Assembly: GCF_014203715.1 (NCBI RefSeq) | Contig: NZ_JACHJP010000007.1 | Span: forward strand, 248,001-312,000 | Source: Streptosporangium saharense | GTDB taxonomy: Bacteria > Actinomycetota > Actinomycetes > Streptosporangiales > Streptosporangiaceae | Length of the DNA stretch: 64,000 nucleotides | Reading direction: 5' to 3' | Shown: positions 24,142-33,179 of the stretch, one piece after another | Position numbering within the stretch: the stretch's first letter is position 1 | How the letters are laid out: every line of letters begins with the position of its first letter | The notes under the pieces: model-generated | What the model saw: only the letters and a program-made list of their open reading frames with translations | Database searches by the model: none | What the model was told of the DNA's origin: nothing | Translations under genes and position numbers: made by a program

Positions 24142-25502
24142 TCGACTCCCTGGTGGACGCCGTCGGCCGTACGCCGCTGGTCCGGCTCAACCGGGTCACC
24201 GAGGGGCTCTCCTGCCCGGTCTACGCCAAGGTCGAGTACCTCAACCCCGGTGGCAGCGTGAAGGACCGCATCGCGCTGTCCATGGTCGAGGACGCCGAGG
24301 CGCGCGGGCTGCTGCGGCCGGGGAGCACCATCGTCGAGGCGACCTCGGGCAACACCGGGGTCGGCCTGGCCATGGTGGCGGCGCAGCGCGGCTACCGATG
24401 CGTGTTCGTCATCCCCGACAAGAGCAGCGCGGAGAAGATCGCGGTGCTGCGCGCCTACGGCGCCGAGGTGCTGGTCTGCCCGGGCAACGTGCCGATCGGC
24501 CATCCCGAGCACGTGCGCTCGGTCTCCGAGCGTGTCGCCGCGGAGACTCCCGGCGCCTGGCTCTCCGACCAGTACAACAACGCCTTCAACCCGCTGGCCC
24601 ACTACCGCTCGACCGGCCCCGAGATCTGGCGGCAGACCGACGGCCGCGTCACCCACTTCGTGGCCGGGGTCGGCACCGGTGGGACGATCACCGGCACCGC
24701 CCGCTACCTCAAGGAGGTCAGCCAGGGCCGGGTAACCGTGGTCGGCGCCGACCCCGAGTCCTCGGTCTACGCCGGTGGTGAGGGACGGCCCTACTTCGTG
24801 GAGAGCGTCGGGCACTTCCGGCATCCCGAGACGACGGAGGACCTGTGGCCCGAGGCCTACGACCAGGACCTCGTCGATCTCTTCGAGCGCGTCTCCGACC
24901 GCGAGTCCCTGCTGACGGCCCGCGACCTGGCCAGGCGGGAGGGTCTGCTCGTCGGCGGCTCGGCGGGCACGGCCGTGGTCGCGGCGCTGCGGGTGGCGGC
25001 GAGGCTCGGCCCTGACGACCTGGTCGTCGTGCTGCTGCCCGACTCGGGGCGCATCTACCTGTCCAAGGTCTTCGACGACGGGTGGATGCGGCACTACGGC
25101 TTCCTCGACCACGAAGGGGACGGGCCCGCCGTACGGGATCTGCTCGAACGGGTGCCGCCCCGCGACCGGTTCCCGCACGTGCACCGCGCCGTGCCGGTCC
25201 GGGAGGCGCTTGAGGCGCTCGACGGCGTCCCGCACCCGGTGCCGGTGGTGACCGCGAAGCCCCCGGTGGTCGCCCCCGAGGTCGCGGGAAGCGTCTCGGC
25301 CGCCGGACTGCGGCGGCTCCTCGAAACGGGCGGGGCCGACCCGTCCGATCCGGTCGGCGCCCACCTGGAGGCACCGCCACCCGCCGTCGGCGCGGGTGAG
25401 CCCGCCGACGTGGCGCTCGACGCCCTCAAGGCCGCCGAGGTGGTCGTCGTCCTGGTGGACGGCAGGGCGGAGGGGCTCCTCACCAGGGAACACGTGCGAT
25501 GA
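24132..25502 (+). CDS. PLP-dependent cysteine synthase / cystathionine beta-synthase
   Basis: A 456-residue fold-type II PLP enzyme: the PLP lysine is in YLNPGGSVKDRIALS, the substrate loop in VEATSGNTGVGLAM, and the phosphate-binding loop in GVGTGGTITGTARYL. After residue about 320 comes an extra domain that resembles a degenerate CBS pair (VREALEALDGVPHPVPVV), as in bacterial cystathionine beta-synthases. It would condense an activated serine with sulfide or homocysteine. It overlaps the ATPase gene and is followed by ycnI with a 4-bp overlap; it sits in the sulfur operon, so cysteine synthesis or sulfur release is the likely role. Confidence 0.9.
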   Translation: MDVIDSLVDAVGRTPLVRLNRVTEGLSCPVYAKVEYLNPGGSVKDRIALSMVEDAEARGLLRPGSTIVEATSGNTGVGLAMVAAQRGYRCVFVIPDKSSAEKIAVLRAYGAEVLVCPGNVPIGHPEHVRSVSERVAAETPGAWLSDQYNNAFNPLAHYRSTGPEIWRQTDGRVTHFVAGVGTGGTITGTARYLKEVSQGRVTVVGADPESSVYAGGEGRPYFVESVGHFRHPETTEDLWPEAYDQDLVDLFERVSDRESLLTARDLARREGLLVGGSAGTAVVAALRVAARLGPDDLVVVLLPDSGRIYLSKVFDDGWMRHYGFLDHEGDGPAVRDLLERVPPRDRFPHVHRAVPVREALEALDGVPHPVPVVTAKPPVVAPEVAGSVSAAGLRRLLETGGADPSDPVGAHLEAPPPAVGAGEPADVALDALKAAEVVVVLVDGRAEGLLTREHVR

Positions 25503-26209
25503 ACCTCCTGCTTCGGCTGGCCGTGGTCGGGGCGCTGACGGTCCTCGCCCTGGTCGCGCTGCCCGCTCTCCCCGCCTCCGCCCACATCACGGTGGTCGCC
25601 GACCACGCGGAACAGGGCGGGTTCGCCGTCCTCACGGTCCGGGTGCCCAACGAGTCGCCGAAGGCCGCGACCACCCAGATCCGGCTGTTGCTGCCCGAGG
25701 AGACACCGCTCGCCGTGGTCCGGGTCAAACCCCACCCCGGCTGGAAGGCCCGTCTGACGCGGCTGCGCGAGGCCGTCACCTCGGTCACCTGGACCGCCGA
25801 TTCCGGGACGGGCATCGGGCCGGACGAGTTCGAGGAGTTCCAGCTCTCGGCGGGACCGCTGCCCGCGACGGACGAGCTGGTGCTGGCGGCGACGCAGACC
25901 TACGACGACGGTACGACGGTCCGCTGGGACGAACGCTCCGCCGACGGCACAACCACCCTCGACCACCCCGCCCCGGTGCTGTTCCTGTCACCCCCTTCCG
26001 CTTCGGAATCCCCGGGAGCCCAGCAGGGCAGTCACGCGTTGGGGGCCCACGGTGTCCGGCGGCCGTCTCCCGACGCTGATCCCGGTGCCGGTCCCGCGCT
26101 GTGGCTGGGGCTGGCCGGTCTGGCCTCCGGCCTCCTCGGCCTCGTCGTCGCCGTGACCACGGCGCTGTCCGCGCGGCCCTCGGCGCCCGCCGTACGGCAG
26201 GACACGTGA
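25499..26209 (+). CDS. YcnI-like (DUF1775) copper-binding membrane protein
   Basis: A 236-residue protein. A signal peptide ends LPALPASAH, so the mature N-terminus would begin with histidine, the residue used for Cu(II) binding in YcnI proteins. The domain ITVVADHAEQGGFAVLTVRVPNES continues to WDERSADGTT. A C-terminal membrane anchor (LWLGLAGLASGLLGLVVAVTTAL) follows a Ser/Pro linker. The start ATG overlaps the cysteine-synthase stop (4 bp). It lies before a CopC-CopD fusion, the usual partner. Confidence 0.88.
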   Translation: MNLLLRLAVVGALTVLALVALPALPASAHITVVADHAEQGGFAVLTVRVPNESPKAATTQIRLLLPEETPLAVVRVKPHPGWKARLTRLREAVTSVTWTADSGTGIGPDEFEEFQLSAGPLPATDELVLAATQTYDDGTTVRWDERSADGTTTLDHPAPVLFLSPPSASESPGAQQGSHALGAHGVRRPSPDADPGAGPALWLGLAGLASGLLGLVVAVTTALSARPSAPAVRQDT

Positions 26210-26224
26210 CACGACACCTCACCA

Positions 26225-26556
26225 CACCGGCCACCCTCAGCCGTGACACCGCCCTTGACCTGCGCAGCCTTATCGCGACATCATCCGCCCCGCCTTTCCT
26301 TGCCTGTCCTTCCTTGTCCGTACGGCGCGACTCCTCCCCACGCCGACCCGCTCGGACCCATCGCCGCGCTGCCCACCCGCACCCCCTGTCCGTACGGCGA
26401 AGCGGATGATGCGGCGCCTCCCGGCCCTCCAACCCACTCGAACTCGTCACCGCGCTTCCTTCCTCGTCCATACGGCGAAGCGGGTGACACGACACCTCCC
26501 GGCCTTCCGACCTGCTCGAACTCATCGCGACACCGCCCGTACGGCGAGGCGCCTCC
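26225..26556. repeat. Four degenerate tandem copies with TACGGCG core
   Basis: The core TACGGCG occurs at 26321, 26393, 26471 and 26540, spaced 72, 78 and 69 bp, each after a pyrimidine-rich run. Between the cores there is a recurring CTCGAACTC(G/A)TC.CCGCGCT-like part. TGACACGACACCTC occurs at 26208 and again at 26485, an extra match across about 277 bp. The copies lie between ycnI and the CopC-CopD gene and may overlap its N-terminal coding end. They look like a decayed tandem duplication. Confidence 0.55.
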
Positions 26557-28124
26557 TTGCGTTGGTCGTGCTCGTGGTCGTCGTCCTGGGGGTGGGCGTC
26601 TCCCCGGCGTACGCGCATGCCTTTCTCCTTCGCAGCGATCCGCCCTACGACGCCGCGTTGCCCGTGTCCCCGGCCGTGATCACCCTGGAATTCAGTGAGC
26701 CCGTGCGGGTCGAGAGGGCGGCGGTAGCCGTACTGGACGAGGGGGGTCGGCGGGTCGATCTGGCCGATGCCAGGAACGGGCGGACCGGGTCGAGTGTGGT
26801 CGTCGGCCTGCGGCCCCGGCTTCCAGGGGGGACCTACATCGTCAGCTGGCACGTGGTCTCGGCCGACACCCATCCGGTCGGCGGGTCCCTGCAGTTCGGC
26901 GTCGGGCGGGCACCGGACGCCCCGGCTCCCAGCACGGATGCCGGGGCCACGCCGCTGCTCGACTACGTGACGGGGCTGGCCCACACCGCGCAGACGGTGG
27001 GGCTCGCGGCGCTCGTCGGGGGCGGATTCTTCCTCGTCGTCCTGTGGCCCGCCGCGCTGCGGCGCCGGGCGCCCCGGGGGCTGCTCTGGACGGGATGGTG
27101 GCTGGTCCTCTCCGCGAGCGTCGTCCTGCTGCTCACCCAGGGGGCGCGGGCCTCCGGTGACGGGTTCGCGGCGCTGCTGCGCTGGGACAGTCTGGCCTCG
27201 ACCATGGGTTACGCGTACGGCGGGCTGACGGTGCTCAGGCTCGTCCTGCTGTTGGCCGGGGCCGTGGCGCTGCGCCACCTGCCACGCCGCTGGGCCGCCG
27301 TCGCGGGTGGGCTCGCCGCCCTGGGGATCGTGGCCACCGAGGCCGCGCTCGGGCATGCGGGTTACGGCGACGACTCCCCGCTCGCGGTGCTCTCCCTCAC
27401 CGCGCACATCTCGGCGATGGCGCTGTGGGTCGGCGGGCTCGCCGTGCTCGTCCTGCTCGCGCTGGCCCCGCCCGCCGAGCCGTACGGGATCCTGCGACGC
27501 TGGTCGGCGGTCGCGTTGGCGCTGGTGGGGGTCCTGGTGGTCTCCGGGGTGTATCAGGCCTGGCGCGAGGTGGGTTCCCTGGCCGCCCTGACCGGCACGC
27601 GGTACGGCGTGCTGCTGCTGGTCAAGCTGGCGCTGTTCGCCGGGGCGCTGAGCGCGGCGGCCGTCGTCAGACGCCTGACGCTACGCCGGGTCCAGACCGC
27701 GTCGCGGCCCCTGGTCCGGCGGGTCGTCGCGGTCGAGCTGGCCCTCAACCTCGCCGTGCTGGCCGTGACCTCGACCCTGGTGATGTCGCCGCCCGCCGTG
27801 AGCGTCTACGGTCCGCCGTTCGAGACCACGGTCCAGGCGGGGCCGGTGCGGGCGCGCCTGGTCGTCACCCCGACTCTTCCCGGCCCCCAGAGCGTCGCGT
27901 TCACCTTTTCAGGTGACCAGCGTGTCACCGAGGTCAGCGGACAACTGTCGCTGCCGGAGGAACGGCTCGGCCCCATCGACGTCACGTTCCGCCCTGACGG
28001 CGCGGGGCGGTTCGCCAGCGGTGGGCTGAGCGTGCCCAGACCCGGCCTGTGGCACCTCAGACTGGCGGTCCGCCTGACCGAGTCGGCGACCTACGTGCTG
28101 ACCGTCCCCTACCGGACTCACTGA
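26484..28124 (+). CDS. CopC-CopD fusion copper resistance/import protein
   Basis: About 546 residues. A signal (LLALVVLVVVVLGVGVSPAYA) precedes the CopC domain, starting HAFLLRSDPPYDA, whose N-terminal His and later HVVSADTHPVGGS are the usual copper ligands. Eight or so membrane helices of CopD follow, then a soluble C-terminal beta domain (about residues 415-546). It likely moves copper across or into the cell envelope. The start is uncertain: GTG at 26484 is chosen; the frame is open to 26406, but that part runs through the repeat region. It overlaps the convergent serine-hydrolase gene by 7 bp. Confidence 0.85.
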   Translation: MTRHLPAFRPARTHRDTARTARRLLALVVLVVVVLGVGVSPAYAHAFLLRSDPPYDAALPVSPAVITLEFSEPVRVERAAVAVLDEGGRRVDLADARNGRTGSSVVVGLRPRLPGGTYIVSWHVVSADTHPVGGSLQFGVGRAPDAPAPSTDAGATPLLDYVTGLAHTAQTVGLAALVGGGFFLVVLWPAALRRRAPRGLLWTGWWLVLSASVVLLLTQGARASGDGFAALLRWDSLASTMGYAYGGLTVLRLVLLLAGAVALRHLPRRWAAVAGGLAALGIVATEAALGHAGYGDDSPLAVLSLTAHISAMALWVGGLAVLVLLALAPPAEPYGILRRWSAVALALVGVLVVSGVYQAWREVGSLAALTGTRYGVLLLVKLALFAGALSAAAVVRRLTLRRVQTASRPLVRRVVAVELALNLAVLAVTSTLVMSPPAVSVYGPPFETTVQAGPVRARLVVTPTLPGPQSVAFTFSGDQRVTEVSGQLSLPEERLGPIDVTFRPDGAGRFASGGLSVPRPGLWHLRLAVRLTESATYVLTVPYRTH

Positions 28125-29320
28125 TCCAGCCTGCCCAGGTCGGCCAGGGAGCCGTTGAAGAGGAAGTCTGAGGTCTGGGTCATGGCCATGACGACCAGGT
28201 TTCTCGCGGGGTGGTTGAACCAGACGGTGCCGTAGCCACCGTCCCAGCCGTAGCGGCCGGGGACGGCGGAGATCTCGTCCGGTTCGGTGACGACGGACAC
28301 GCCGTACCCCCAGCCTTGCCCTCCGAGCACGATGTCGCCGGTGGTCCGCTGCTCGGCCGTCAGGTGGTCGGTCGTGATCAGCTCGACGGACCTTTTGGAC
28401 AGCACCCGCCGCTCCCCGTGGGATCCCCCGGCCAGCAGCATGCGGGCGAAGGCGAGGTAGTCGTCCACGGTGGAGACCAGACCGGCCGCCCCCGAGGGGA
28501 AGGCGGGCTCTCTGGTCCAGTCTTCCGGGGTGGTCTGGTTCTGCGGCGTCAGCTCACCGGTCGGGCCGCTCATGTAGTGGACCGGCAGCCTGCCGAGCTG
28601 CTCGGCGGGCAGGTGGAAACCGGTCTCGGCCATGCCCAGCGGCTCGAACAGCCGTGTCCTGAAAAGGTCGCCGAGTGACGTGCCCGCGGCACGGGAGACC
28701 AGCACGCCGAGCACGAGGGACGCGGTGTTGTACTGCCAGCGCTCCCCCGGCTGGTACATCAGCGGCAGGGTGCCGAAACGCCTCATCCACTCGTCGGGGT
28801 CGTGCGGCGTGCGGGGGTCGGGCGGGCCGGTGACGAGGTCGAGCTCCTTGGCCGCCTCGATGACGGGGTAGGGCAGATCGACAGTGGGATACGGCGAGTC
28901 GGGGGTGGTCCCGAAGACCAGGCCGTAGCCCATGCGGAAGGTCAGCAGGTCCTCGACCGTGATCGGGCGCCTCGCGGGGACCGTGTCGTCGAGCGGGCCG
29001 TCGAGGCGCCTGAGCACCCTGCGCCCGGCCAGCTCGGGAAGCAGCCGGTCGACCGGCTCGTCCAGCCGCAGCGTGCCGTCCTCGACCAGCGTCATGGTGG
29101 CAGCGGCGAGGACCGCCTTCGTCATCGAGCCGACGCGGAAGATCGTGTCGCGCCGCATCGGCTCGTCACCGCCCAGCGTCGTCACCCCGATCGGCTCGAC
29201 CAGCGTCTCGTCCCCCTGGGAGACGAGAAGCACCATGCCGGGCAACTCGCCCTTCTCGACCCGCGCGGCCATCGCCTGGCTCACCCGGTCGAGCCCCGCT
29301 CGCAACGGAGAGGATGTCAT
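28118..29320 (-). CDS. Serine hydrolase of the beta-lactamase (class C/EstB) family
   Basis: About 400 residues. The SxxK motif is in FRVGSMTKAVLA and the YxN motif in WQYNTASLVLG, as in AmpC-like esterases and D-aminopeptidases. No signal peptide is seen, so it is probably cytoplasmic and more likely an esterase or peptidase than a drug-resistance enzyme. The ATG at 29320 has GGAGG seven bases upstream. A longer ORF start at 29416 is not preferred. It converges with the CopC-CopD gene with a 7-bp overlap, so no separate terminator fits between them. Confidence 0.87.
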   Translation of the reverse strand: MTSSPLRAGLDRVSQAMAARVEKGELPGMVLLVSQGDETLVEPIGVTTLGGDEPMRRDTIFRVGSMTKAVLAAATMTLVEDGTLRLDEPVDRLLPELAGRRVLRRLDGPLDDTVPARRPITVEDLLTFRMGYGLVFGTTPDSPYPTVDLPYPVIEAAKELDLVTGPPDPRTPHDPDEWMRRFGTLPLMYQPGERWQYNTASLVLGVLVSRAAGTSLGDLFRTRLFEPLGMAETGFHLPAEQLGRLPVHYMSGPTGELTPQNQTTPEDWTREPAFPSGAAGLVSTVDDYLAFARMLLAGGSHGERRVLSKRSVELITTDHLTAEQRTTGDIVLGGQGWGYGVSVVTEPDEISAVPGRYGWDGGYGTVWFNHPARNLVVMAMTQTSDFLFNGSLADLGRLDQ

Positions 29321-29719
29321 CGTCGTGCCTCCATGATCAGGGCTCCCGCCCACCGGTACGGAGTCCCCCAACCCTGCCATCCCCCACCGACATTTCCTGC
29401 CTCGGCCCATGAGCACGTTCCCTGACGTACCGCTGAGCCAGCACAGCGCATCTCAACACTCCATCGACCACTCCTGTGACCTGAACTAGCAGGACATAAA
29501 GGCCAGAAAAAGGAGAGACGGCGAACACTAATTATCCAAAATCAGTTAATATTGCACAGCCCAAACGCCAAGCCTCATCCATTCACCAGCTTCTTCCATC
29601 ACCCACCCCTCCCCGTCGCTCATTGACTCACACCAACTACATACCGTTGTGTACATTTTATATGCGCTTCCTTCCTAGAGTGGCAGGCGTCTCTATTCCT
29701 CCCTTCGAGGAGAACTTCC
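29321..29719. other. Lower-GC intergenic region without a gene
   Basis: About 400 bp, markedly richer in A/T than its neighbours. It marks the left edge of a region with lower GC content that runs to about 34 kb. It must hold the divergent promoters of the serine hydrolase and of the secreted protein gene. No -10/-35 pair or repeat is clear enough to assign. Confidence 0.5.
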
Positions 29720-30301
29720 ATGTTCTACAAGCGTGGAGCTGCTCTGCTCCTTGCCTTCACCGTCGTCACCGTCGCCGGCGTTCAGAGTGCCGCATACGCG
29801 GACAACGGCCCGGACTCCGGTTCCAAGCAGGCCGTGTCCGATCCGGCCCCCGTTTCCAAGGGCGACAGTCCAGGCGGAGCGGATGCCTCGCTGCTCGCGG
29901 CGACGGTGACCTGTGGAAGCGGTGGAGTGAGCGACCCGGAAACCCTCGGCGTCGCGGGAACGAATCTCGCTGGCTCCCATTACAATTCCAATGGGACAAG
30001 TGATCTCTACGTCAAAGTTGCCACCACGAGAAGCGGAACTACCTATGGCTGGACAAAAGATGTGTATTACAATCCCGCAGTGAACGAGCAGATCACCACT
30101 GGCTGGTGGGACAATTCGGGAAACCCTCACTGGTGCGGCTGGAACGGAAACCAGTACCGGACTGTCCTGTCAACTGATGGCGCTTATACCTCGGCGGTCA
30201 GGAAGGATCAGGCGACCTACATTCGGGGCCACGTCAACCCATATGACTTTGAAAACGGAAAGCACCTCGGCTGGCAGTATGGCCCGAAAGTCCCCTTCTA
30301 G
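29720..30301 (+). CDS. Small secreted protein of unknown function
   Basis: A 193-residue protein. The signal peptide is clear (YKRGAALLLAFTVVTVAG, cut after AYA). The mature part has two cysteines (VTCGSG and HWCGWN), many Tyr, Trp, Asn and Gly residues, and patterns such as YGWTKDVYYNP and NPHWCGWNGNQYR, which suggest a small extracellular beta-rich domain. I recognise no family. GGAGAAC precedes the ATG. Codon use is less GC-biased than in the core genes. It is ended by a strong hairpin at 30326-30363 and followed by a lipoprotein gene. Confidence 0.75.
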   Translation: MFYKRGAALLLAFTVVTVAGVQSAAYADNGPDSGSKQAVSDPAPVSKGDSPGGADASLLAATVTCGSGGVSDPETLGVAGTNLAGSHYNSNGTSDLYVKVATTRSGTTYGWTKDVYYNPAVNEQITTGWWDNSGNPHWCGWNGNQYRTVLSTDGAYTSAVRKDQATYIRGHVNPYDFENGKHLGWQYGPKVPF

Positions 30302-30325
30302 GAGAACTGGCTAATCGCACTTCCT

Positions 30326-30363
30326 GGGTGCCGGGCCAAGGCGGTGGCTTCGGCTCGGCACCC
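30326..30363 (+). terminator. Hairpin terminator after the secreted-protein gene
   Basis: A stem of 17 positions, GGGTGCCGGGCC...GGC pairing with GCTTCGGCTCGGCACCC, has one mismatch, two G-U pairs and a 4-nt loop. It starts 25 bp after the stop codon. The run after it is only weakly T-rich. Its position over 30344 also argues against a start of the following gene there. Confidence 0.8.
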
Positions 30364-30406
30364 GAAGATTTCAGGCGGTGAAAACGCAGTTCAGAAAGGT
30401 CAAGGT

Positions 30407-31405
30407 GTGGCGAAAGCAGGGGTTAGGGCCGCTGTCACCCTCGCAATAGTGGCCATCGTCACTCTCATGGCAAACGGCTGCGGAACGGTCCTCGCACCAG
30501 AACAGGTCCCAGTTCAGCAGACCGCCATCCCCGTAACAGTAGGCGCCATCACATCCGAACGCGATCTGACGCTCCCCCTCGATGCCTACGATCTCAACGC
30601 CGAGGAACGCACGGTCATACAACAGGTCAGAGGGACTCTGCTTGTGGCATGCATGGCTCAGTACGGATTGAAGGTAGCACTGCCTGCACAGACACCGGTC
30701 TTTTATCCCAGGAACGCGGCTTTCCTCGGCTGGCTCGGCGCAAAACAGGTGAGTCGCTACGGGTATTCCGGACCGCCGGGACAGCTCCTGGAAGAGGCCT
30801 CCGCGGCCAGTGGCCTACGCCCTTTCCCTATAGTCAGAGGGTTACAGGGCGCCGTTTTCTCAGGAGAAGTCAAAATAGCTAACGGGAAACACGTTCCGCC
30901 CGGCGGATGCAATTCCGCCGTGGAAAGACTGCTCAACCGCGGAGAAGTCTCCCCGGATGGGCGTTCCCCAGTGGCTCCCTTTGCCGATAGACAACTTGGA
31001 AGTTTCGCCGCCGACGCGGCGGAACAGGCCTATGCCGACGCCAGACTGCGTACGGCCGACAAGGCCTGGAGTTCCTGTATGCGTGCGGCCGGTTACGTCT
31101 ACGATCGTCCGGCGGACGCGCGACAGGACCCACGATGGGCGACCAGGGAGAACGAACCTGCGAAAACGGTCGAGAAAAAAACTGCTGCTGCAGATGAGAG
31201 ATGCCAGTCGGCCACCAACTACGGGGGCTTCAGAAAAGCGCTGTACTCCGAATATCAGCAACGCCTCATAAAGTCCAACGAGGCATCGTTGCACTGGATC
31301 GCCGATCTGCTCCGAGCCCGTCTCGCCACAGCACGAGAAGTACTCAACGACCACTCCGGCCAAATCAGGGAACGATGGTTGGGAAGCCTCGAAAGAACCG
31401 AGTGA
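30407..31405 (+). CDS. Putative lipoprotein of unknown function
   Basis: About 332 residues. A hydrophobic leader (RAAVTLAIVAIVTLMANGC) with a lipobox-like MANGC puts it at the outer face of the membrane. The body has several cysteines (VACMAQYG, SSCMRAAGY, ERCQSATNY) in a pattern often seen in actinobacterial lipoproteins of unknown role. The GTG at 30407 is preferred because AAAGG lies upstream and an earlier start would run into the terminator. Leu codon TTA is used at 30842-30844, so bldA dependence is possible. The gene converges with the SARP-like regulator gene. Confidence 0.72.
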   Translation: MAKAGVRAAVTLAIVAIVTLMANGCGTVLAPEQVPVQQTAIPVTVGAITSERDLTLPLDAYDLNAEERTVIQQVRGTLLVACMAQYGLKVALPAQTPVFYPRNAAFLGWLGAKQVSRYGYSGPPGQLLEEASAASGLRPFPIVRGLQGAVFSGEVKIANGKHVPPGGCNSAVERLLNRGEVSPDGRSPVAPFADRQLGSFAADAAEQAYADARLRTADKAWSSCMRAAGYVYDRPADARQDPRWATRENEPAKTVEKKTAAADERCQSATNYGGFRKALYSEYQQRLIKSNEASLHWIADLLRARLATAREVLNDHSGQIRERWLGSLERTE

Positions 31406-31446
31406 GAGAAGATGTCGCCGAGAGGCATTGGCTGTGTCGAGGCTGG

Positions 31447-32262
31447 TCAGTTCTGTTCCGCACCGAGAATCGGCAACCGTCGGGGAAATCTCATCATCTC
31501 GTCGTCATGAGAGAGAACCGCCTGGTAAAGGCGCTGCAGGAGTGGCCCCGGCGTCACGTCAAGCTCCTCACGGAGGGTCATGCTCGCCCGTCGATAGGTG
31601 TCCAGAGCCTTGGTGGGCTCTCCCATGAGGTAGCGGACTCTCAGCAGCTGCGCCCAGAGCCGTTCATGGAGCGGATGCTCAGTGAGCAGATTTTCGATCC
31701 GATGGCTGAGCGGTCTGAAATCACCAAGCAGAATCATCGCCTCGTTGAGCAGGCTGGACGCTTCAATCCGCAGTTCGTTCAGCAGATCGAGCTTGGCCTG
31801 AAGGCGCTCAGAGCCCTGCGCGTCCGCGCCCGCCGCACCGCGCCAGAGCGACTCCGCTCGATTCAGCGTGTTGGCTGCCTCCTCTCGGTGGCCGCCTCGG
31901 AGCAGTCGTCGCCCCTTCTCCAGAAGTTCGGTGAAGATGATCGTGTCCACATCCTCAGGGGCCACTGAAACCCGGTATGCGGCACGCTGATGGGCTCCGC
32001 CCCGGATGGTGGTCAGTCGATGCTCCAACGAGTGAGCGGACAGCCATCGCCGTACAGCAAAGACGTATGTCCGCAGGTTCGCCTCCGCGGATTTCGGCGG
32101 TCTGTCCCAGAGAAGCTCAATGATAGTGGACCGCATTACCCAGGAATCTGGGGTGAGAAGGAGGGTAAGCAACAATCCCTTGGGTATCCCAGAAGGCTTC
32201 GACGCAGGTGGATTACCAATTTTTCCTATGTCAACCGTACCAAGCATCCTGAAAAGGGTCAT
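31447..32262 (-). CDS. SARP-like transcriptional regulator (winged helix plus BTAD)
   Basis: About 271 residues. The N-terminal OmpR/SARP winged-helix region (STIIELLWDRPPKSAEANLRTYVFAVRRWL) is followed by a bacterial transcriptional activation domain with helical repeats (FTELLEKGRRLLRGGHREEA, LHERLWAQLLRVRYLMG, TYRRASMTLREELDVTPGPLL). No NTPase domain follows, so it is a short SARP. SARPs usually activate secondary-metabolite or locus-specific genes by binding heptameric direct repeats. The ATG at 32262 has GAGG upstream. It is the only regulator in the low-GC island and may control the lipoprotein and secreted protein beside it (inference). Confidence 0.85.
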   Translation of the reverse strand: MTLFRMLGTVDIGKIGNPPASKPSGIPKGLLLTLLLTPDSWVMRSTIIELLWDRPPKSAEANLRTYVFAVRRWLSAHSLEHRLTTIRGGAHQRAAYRVSVAPEDVDTIIFTELLEKGRRLLRGGHREEAANTLNRAESLWRGAAGADAQGSERLQAKLDLLNELRIEASSLLNEAMILLGDFRPLSHRIENLLTEHPLHERLWAQLLRVRYLMGEPTKALDTYRRASMTLREELDVTPGPLLQRLYQAVLSHDDEMMRFPRRLPILGAEQN

Positions 32263-33179
32263 GCACACCTCGATATAGGGGAACGTTACCCCACAAGTAT
32301 TTACATTACCATCTAGGCACTTGCCAAGCCTCACTCACAGTGACCACTTTTGATACCACTGTCATATCCGCAAGTGACAGATGGAATTGGCAAGCCAGTC
32401 CCATAGCAGATTTCCTTGAGCTGTCGGCCGGGACGGTCTTGTGATCTGGCGTGCACGCTATGGCAGCATCGGAGTTCGCGCAGCAAATGTCAGGCTTTCA
32501 TCGGCGCGTTCACCTGCTCGACGGAAACACACAGCCGGGTACGACAAAGTTGGCTCCCTTCCACGAGACCAATTTGTGTCGGTCTCGATAGGACGAATAT
32601 CGCCCTACCGATACATCCTTGGCAGTTAAGGTGAGCACGTCGGCGCCCTCGGTCGAAGGCCAGGATCAGACTGTCGCCGGAGGCGGTCATGGCTTGAACG
32701 TTCGCCCCGTACCGCTTACGTTCGCCGAGTTAGACGATCGCTGAAAACCAACATGGTGACCTGTGTTCTTCTCGGTCCGTGAAACCACCTCCGGGTGGGA
32801 TACCAAGCCAGGGAAGCAGGATTACTGCTCACGGATATGGCACCATGCGGTGACCGCCCCGATGCCAGTGACTGAGCTGAGGTAGACATCGTTCTTACAC
32901 AAGGCAACACTGTTTTCCAGGCCAAGCTGAGGCAGCGGAAACTCGGCTCAATCGAGGCGCGATCCTCCTACCAAGGAGCTCAGCGTACGGGATGACAACA
33001 TCACCGCGACACAGCAGAACTCCCGGAGACGTGCAAATCTTAACTGCCCCTCCTGCCATGAGGGGCTTCTTTTCTCCGTCGAGATCGGCCAGCTACGGCG
33101 ATCCCGTGACCTGCACTCTCAAACCGAGAGGGGACCAATACGCTGGCCAGTTCCGGTAATCGTCTATAGAGGGCGGCCG
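32263..33179. other. 917-bp gene-poor stretch with no recognisable gene
   Basis: No reading frame here has codon use of this genome, and short ORFs of 60-70 codons show no family. The stretch is lower in GC than the core. It looks like decayed sequence beside the SARP gene. A rho-independent terminator lies at its right end. Confidence 0.55.
33046..33074 (+). terminator. Rho-independent terminator without an intact gene before it
   Basis: GCCCCTC, a 7-nt loop and GAGGGGC are followed by TTCTTTTC. This is a classical plus-strand terminator, but no intact gene is transcribed into it, which suggests a lost gene or RNA to its left. Confidence 0.7.

Noticed and set aside
26281-26490. CRISPR or regulatory array of TACGGCG repeats
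   Set aside because: Copies are too degenerate and the spacing is irregular for a CRISPR. It is kept only as a degenerate tandem repeat.
28118-29320. Antibiotic-resistance beta-lactamase
   Set aside because: SxxK and YxN are present but there is no signal peptide, so an esterase or peptidase is more likely.
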